The position numbers were made by a program, and so were the translations under genes. The notes below the pieces were generated by a model. That model was given only the letters and a program-made list of their open reading frames with translations, did no database searches and was not told the DNA's origin. Positions 9,781 to 13,776 of a DNA stretch of 13,776 bases are shown piece by piece; position 1 is the stretch's first letter, and each line of letters starts with the position of its first letter. This DNA is from Gonium pectorale (taxonomy: Eukaryota; Chlorophyta; Chlorophyceae; Chlamydomonadales; Volvocaceae), in NCBI GenBank assembly GCA_001584585.1, contig LSYV01000005.1, forward strand, positions 514,435 to 528,210, in the 5' to 3' direction.

Positions 9781-9820
9781 CCTGGTGGGGGTGGGGCCGA
9801 CCTGGTGGGGGTGGGGCCGA
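9781..9820. repeat. Perfect 20-bp tandem duplication
   Basis: Two adjacent identical copies of cctggtgggggtggggccga (9781-9800 and 9801-9820). The G-runs could support G-quadruplex formation. No gene is recognised around it. Confidence 0.95.
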
Positions 9821-11140
9821 CCGCCGTGCGTGATGAGTCAAGCGCCACGGCACGGCACGCGAGCTGCGCCCCGAGGCCGCATCCGGTGCGAGCGCGCAAA
9901 GGCGCAGCGCAGCAGACACCGGTGCGGTCGAAGGGAAAGCGACAAGCAGCCGCCGGGCAGGCGCACAGAGCGGTGCGCCGGGAACGCACCAACCCGGGGG
10001 TCGCGCATAGCTTGCGGCAGCGCCAGCAGCCCTACTCTACCGCCAGCCTACCCCGTCCCTGCACCCCCCTGACATCCGGGTGACGTGTTTTGGGTGTGGC
10101 GTGTAGCTGCTTTGCCCCTGCTTTGCCTCGCCCACCCCACATGTTCCATCACCGTCCATCGCTAACTTCTTCTGCTGCTCCCGCCGTCCGCCCGCCCACC
10201 CCGTAGGTCAGTACAAAGTGATGATTGGGTCAGTGCCGTGGGGAACGTCCGTCTGGGCAGGCCCGCGCTCGCGGTGTCAGTGCTGTGCCAGTCTGTCCGC
10301 GTGTTAGTTCGGGCGGGTGGGCATGGGGTCTCCACCGCCTCCTCTTCTCTATGTCAGCAATCTATTAGCGACTAAAACTGCGAAGGTATGCCACGGCACG
10401 GATCGCTCGTCGCTGACATCGCAGTTTGCAGGTCGCCTTCACCTCTACCAAGACCGCCGTTCCTCCTCCTACTGAGTATGCGATTCGGTGTCCACGACGC
10501 GACCCGTTTCCCATTCCGTATTAACCCCTGACATCCAACGCGGCCACCCCTGTTATCGTCTCCCGCCGGCCGCTGGCCACGCGCAGCTCGCTGCCCGCCC
10601 TGGGGCAGCCCCAGCGCGGCCCTCTCTGCCCTCCGCCGGTGACTGTGCCCACACGGCGCCCGAGCGTGCCGAGGCACCGTCCTTCACGCCCCCCTACTAC
10701 AACGGCCAGCGAGCGCCACCTCCAAATCACTACAAGCACGACAAGCGAACAAACCCCGCCCGACCCAGTGCCCGCGCGTGTCCCCCGGGGCGCCTCGCAC
10801 AGTTATGGAACCACAAGGGGTGCCCACCTTATGGTGGCTTGGTGAGTCTGTAGTGTGGTCTCACAATCCTCTCGCGCTGCACCTGTCGCCCATTTCACAC
10901 AGGGCGGGTTGCAGCGCTCGTACCCCCCAGCTCCGCGCCCCCCCCCAGCATGCCTTCCAAACCCACTGCCCCCCCAGCTCCGCCCCCACCAAAACACTCA
11001 CAAACACACACAAGCACACCTCGCCGGCCCTTCAAACCGCATACATCTGCATCGCGCCTGCCCTGCCATTCCCCCACAAGCGCGTCTGCCCGTAGGGCGC
11101 CACACCACATCGCCGTTACGGCGGTATACAAAGTTCGCAT

Positions 11141-11163
11141 CCTCGCCCTCGCCCTCGCCCTCG
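11141..11163. repeat. (CCTCGC)n short tandem repeat
   Basis: Nearly four copies of the hexamer cctcgc in non-coding sequence downstream of the aminotransferase. Confidence 0.85.
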
Positions 11164-11430
11164 TGGCGACCCAATGGCGCTCTCGTGGGGTACGGCTCGG
11201 CCCCACGAGGCGTGCGCCACGGCTCGACGTGTACTGCCGCACGCTGCCGTGCGCTGCGCTGCCGCATCCATACACACCCCCACGTACCGTGCCCCAACCA
11301 CTCTGTGCGCCCGCTGCATCCCTCTGCTGGGTGATCGCCTATCCATAGCAGGGGCCCTCGCATAAGCCACCACGCGCCGCGGGTGCCTCCCCGCGCGCCG
11401 GCACCGGGTCGGAATAACCCCGAACCTCGG

Positions 11431-11453
11431 CTACCGCTACCGCTACCGCTACC
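11431..11453. repeat. (CTACCG)n short tandem repeat
   Basis: Nearly four tandem copies of ctaccg, bracketed on both sides by acctcgg. Confidence 0.9.
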
Positions 11454-11522
11454 TCGGTACAACAGCTCCCCCCTCAGCCGTATCGCCTCCTCCCCTCGCG
11501 GCATGGGCGCTAGGCCCGCACC

Positions 11523-11623
11523 CATCGCCATCGCCATCATCATCGCCATCGCCATCGCCATCGCCATCATTATCGCCATCATCATCGCCATCGCCATTGC
11601 CATCATTATCGCCATCATCATCG
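11523..11623. repeat. Interspersed ATC/GCC repeat in the aminotransferase 3' UTR
   Basis: About 100 bp built from ATCGCC hexamers punctuated by ATCATC or ATCATT. The pattern is periodic at 3, 6 and a longer irregular scale. It starts about 28 bp beyond the aminotransferase stop codon and would be transcribed from the minus strand as GAUGGC/GAUGAU repeats. Every frame through it is open, which creates several false ORFs. Confidence 0.9.
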
Positions 11624-11651
11624 CGCTCAACGACGCTTCGCGCGCTCCTTC

Positions 11652-13192
11652 TCACGACGCCGGGGTCTCATCCTCCCCATCCTTCGCCTCCGCCGCCACT
11701 TGCTTGCCGCTGCCGCTATCGCCGCCGCCTCCTCGCGCCCCGAAGCGCTCCGCCAGCCGCCGCACCGCCGCTGGCAGGGCGTCCGGCGGCACCCAGGCCC
11801 AGCAGACGCGGAAGAAGCCCGGCTCGGCGGCGTGGCACTGCTGGCCTGGTGGGGAGGCCGTAGAGGCGCGGGGGTGGGGGGCGGGACTGAGGGGCGTGGG
11901 CCGTGCGGGGTCCGGGCGGATGCGTTTGGGCGGTGGTGGGTCCGGAGGGCATTGTGGGCACGAGCGGGGCGGGCGGGAGGGAGGAGAACACGAGAATCTT
12001 CCCATGACACAAACCTCGCCCTCGCACCGGCAACCCCCGCCCCCCGCCGGCCCTCCTCAGCCCCCCCCCCCGCCTGCCAGTTCCCCGCTTTCCTGCACCC
12101 AACGCCCTGTCCACCCCCCGCCGGCCCCACCTGGCGTCAGCAGCACCCGGCACTCGCGGCACATCTCCTCCCACAACGCCGCCTCGCCCTCCCAGCCGGG
12201 GCCGGGCAGCCAGGCGCTGTGGACGCAGGCAGGGCAGGGCAGGGGAGGGGGTGACCACGAGGAAAGGGGGTGGGCGTGCGGACAAGGGGATGGGGACGGG
12301 GCGGGCGATGGGGCGCGGTGGGTACCGGGAGGAGGGCACGCGCTGCGCCAGGCTCCCCGCAGCCCACGTATGATCGACACGGCGCACCCTAACACGGCGC
12401 CTCCCCTCCGCGCCAGCAGCCTTAGCCCGGAGCGAGGCCCTTTCCCTACCTCCCGCGGACCCAGCCCCCTCCTCCGTCCATCCCCCTCTGCCCCGCGCCC
12501 TTTCACCCTCCCCCCTCCGCGACCCGTTTCCCCCCCTACACTACCCCCACCCCTCCGCCCCTCACCGCACGGTCCACCCAGCAGAACCATGGCGCTGTCC
12601 GCCCGCACGTGGGGGATGCCCGCGGACACCAGCGCGGCTGCGGAGGGGGCCCGGGGGCGGGGAGGGGGCGGGGGAGGGGGCGGGGCGCGGGAGGAAGCCA
12701 GGGAGCAGCTTTGGCGGTTGGCGGGAGGAAGGATGGGGGGGTGACGAGTTTTCAAGGTGGAGGGGAGGGAGGGGGTTGGCTCCAGTCTCGCGGCGTGAGT
12801 GAGTGACGGCGGACGTCCCGCAGAGTCGCGGACTGGGGAGCCCGGAGCGGAGCGGAGCGGACGGGCGTGAAGCTGCCACGGGGCCGCTGACCCTCCTCCC
12901 CCATCCGTACACGTACACACTCCCCTGCCCCCGCCGTACACCCGTATAAGTACTCAGACCGTGCAATCCTTCTACACTGCCGCACACCGTAGTACAGCAG
13001 GCGGCCGTCATGCAACGAGCACCCGTACGACGCGTACGGCGCCTCACCCTCCAGCTTTCCGTACGCCTGCCCCAGCCGCGCCTTGTTGGTGGCCAGGAAT
13101 CCGGCCAGCCACTGCTCGTCCTCCAGCGCAGCGATGAGCGCCCATTGTACCGGGTTGGGCACCGCACAGAAGTAGCCCAGGTTGTCATACGC
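11652..13192 (-). CDS. Class I/II aminotransferase (ACC synthase-like), 3' part, with frameshifts
   Basis: A fold type I PLP enzyme; the visible part does not set the substrate. Four exons on the minus strand: 13192-13048, 12637-12566, 12216-12131 and 11845-11652 (stop TGA at 11654-11652). The first encodes AYDNLGYFCAVPNPVQWAL then LEDEQWLAGFL and NKARLGQAYGKLE, like the helices after the PLP-lysine in ACC synthase and alanine/tyrosine-type aminotransferases. The second encodes ALVSAGIPHVRADSAM and then, in other frames, FCWV and D, resembling the family pattern AG.F.WVDLR. The third reads AWLPGPGWEGE...RVLLTPG. The fourth has CHAAEPGFFRVCWAW, with the Arg expected to bind the substrate carboxylate, then a hydrophilic end. 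Exons 1, 3 and 4 fit perfectly, but exon 2 is 2 nt too long: apparent single-base insertions near 12587/12588 and 12570. The PLP-lysine exon and N-terminus lie outside. The family is secure; whether the gene is functional is not. Confidence 0.87.
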
Positions 13193-13776
13193 CTGCGCCA
13201 GGAGGGGGCGGGGATTGGGGTGGGGTGCGGCGGGGTAGTGGCGTGTATGTGTGTGTGTGGCGGGGTGTGTGGCGGGGGTAAATGGCATTCTCAGAAAACG
13301 AGCCCGAGTCGCGCATCACCCCGATCTGTCCAAGTCTGAGCGGTGAGGGGTGCCCAGCGTCACCCTGGGGTGGGGTGGGGTGGTGGGGTAGAGGATTGGA
13401 AGGCATTCTCAGTAGAGAAGCCCTGGGGTGGTGGGGTGGGGCGGGGCGGGGCGGGGTTTGCAGATGGGGGGTTGCGGGTGGCATCCTTGGGTTGGGAGGC
13501 GGCCTCAGGGAGGAGGGGGGGAGGCGGGGAGTCAAGGGGTTGTCAAACGACTGCACGGAGGGTGGGTTTGAGTTGGGTTGGTAGTGGTCGTGGTCGCAAG
13601 GAAACAAGCATCTGCGCGCGAGAGGAAGAGGCGCATGCCCTGCCCTGCCCTGCCCTGCCCTGCCCTGCCCTGCCCTGCCCTGCCCTGCCCTGCCCTGCCC
13701 TGCCCTGCCCTGCCCTGCCCTGCCCTGCCCTGCCCTGCCCTGCCCTGCCCTGCCCTGCCCTGCCCTGCCCTGCCCC
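13193..13776. other. G-rich intron/upstream sequence of the aminotransferase
   Basis: This is intronic if, as expected, further 5' exons lie beyond the right edge. It is G-rich on the plus strand, with several GGGGT/GGGGC tracts at about 13366-13456, and an 11-bp sequence ggcattctcag occurs near 13284 and 13402. No aminotransferase motif, such as the Lys-containing exon, was found in any minus-strand frame here. Confidence 0.55.
13636..13776. repeat. (TGCCC)28 pentanucleotide satellite reaching the window edge
   Basis: Twenty-eight perfect TGCCC units (13636-13775) without interruption, running off the right end, so the true length is unknown. The minus strand reads GGGCA repeats with regularly spaced GGG runs, a pattern able to form G-quadruplexes. 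Confidence 0.97.

Larger units (their letters stand above)
9601..11651. other. Region without recognised genes, downstream of the aminotransferase
   Basis: About 2 kb that should include the 3' UTR of the minus-strand aminotransferase on its high-coordinate side. I found no TGTAA on the minus strand across it, so the transcript end is not located. Open frames up to about 200 codons occur on both strands but are compositional. An 11-bp sequence, ccctgacatcc, occurs near 10068 and 10527. A good donor-like GTGAGT on the plus strand near 10841 has no supported exon in front of it. Confidence 0.45.

Noticed and set aside
9302..9919. 205-codon minus-strand frame
   Set aside because: Arg/Pro-rich frame overlapping the hydrolase fragment; the esterase-like residues are in different frames.
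11383..12744. 453-codon open frame on the plus strand
   Set aside because: It is antisense to the aminotransferase exons and runs through the ATC/GCC repeat and proline-rich intron complements. The sequence is low complexity with no domain.
13048..13288. Reading the aminotransferase exon straight on past KLEG into GEAPYASYGCSLHD and upstream into MPFTPATHPATH
   Set aside because: The exon is bounded by GCGCAG at 13193 and GTGAGG at 13047. The next exon (ALVSAGIPHV) continues the family sequence in phase, so the flanking open frame is intronic.
13636..13776. CRISPR array or telomere
   Set aside because: Units are 5 bp with no spacers, and TGCCC/GGGCA is not the TTTTAGGG telomere repeat known from Chlamydomonas. 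It is a simple satellite.

Overview
The window looks like nuclear DNA of a volvocine-type green alga (Chlamydomonas/Volvox relatives). Three things point there: very GC-rich sequence, genes broken into short exons by GT-AG introns (donors mostly GTGAGG- or GTAAG-like), and a chloroplast transit peptide on an aromatic amino-acid enzyme. No bacterial operon structure, rRNA, tRNA or CRISPR array was seen. Organism assignment is inference; the spliced gene structures are read from the sequence by matching protein motifs and splice phases.

Every recognised gene lies on the minus strand. From low to high coordinates: (1) 26-1835, the 5' part (3 exons, about 153 residues) of anthranilate synthase alpha subunit (TrpE/ASA), with its chorismate-binding domain off the left edge. 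(2) 1836-3534, intergenic: the downstream flank of gene 3 and the upstream flank of trpE. (3) 3535-6765, a complete five-exon RNase T2 gene, 656 residues, with signal peptide and an intact His/Glu/His active site. It carries an unusual extension of about 420 residues: an Ala-rich segment, one transmembrane helix and a cytosolic tail. (4) 6766-8855, no recognised gene; it includes a strikingly lower-GC patch. (5) 8856-9274, a pair of about 100-bp inverted repeats around a 218-bp centre, resembling a fold-back/MITE-type element. (6) 9297-9600, a broken fragment resembling the N-terminal part of an alpha/beta-hydrolase, ending close to the repeat arm. (7) 9601-11651, no recognised gene; simple repeats. 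(8) 11652-13192, the last four exons of a class I/II (fold type I, PLP-dependent) aminotransferase, with two apparent single-base insertions in one exon. (9) 13193-13776, intron or upstream sequence ending in 28 copies of TGCCC that run to the window edge.

The genes do not form a pathway. TrpE makes anthranilate for tryptophan in the chloroplast, the T2 RNase acts in the secretory/vacuolar system, and the aminotransferase substrate is not set by the visible part. The most interesting items are the apparently membrane-tethered T2 ribonuclease, the double frameshift in the aminotransferase, and the inverted-repeat element beside the truncated hydrolase.
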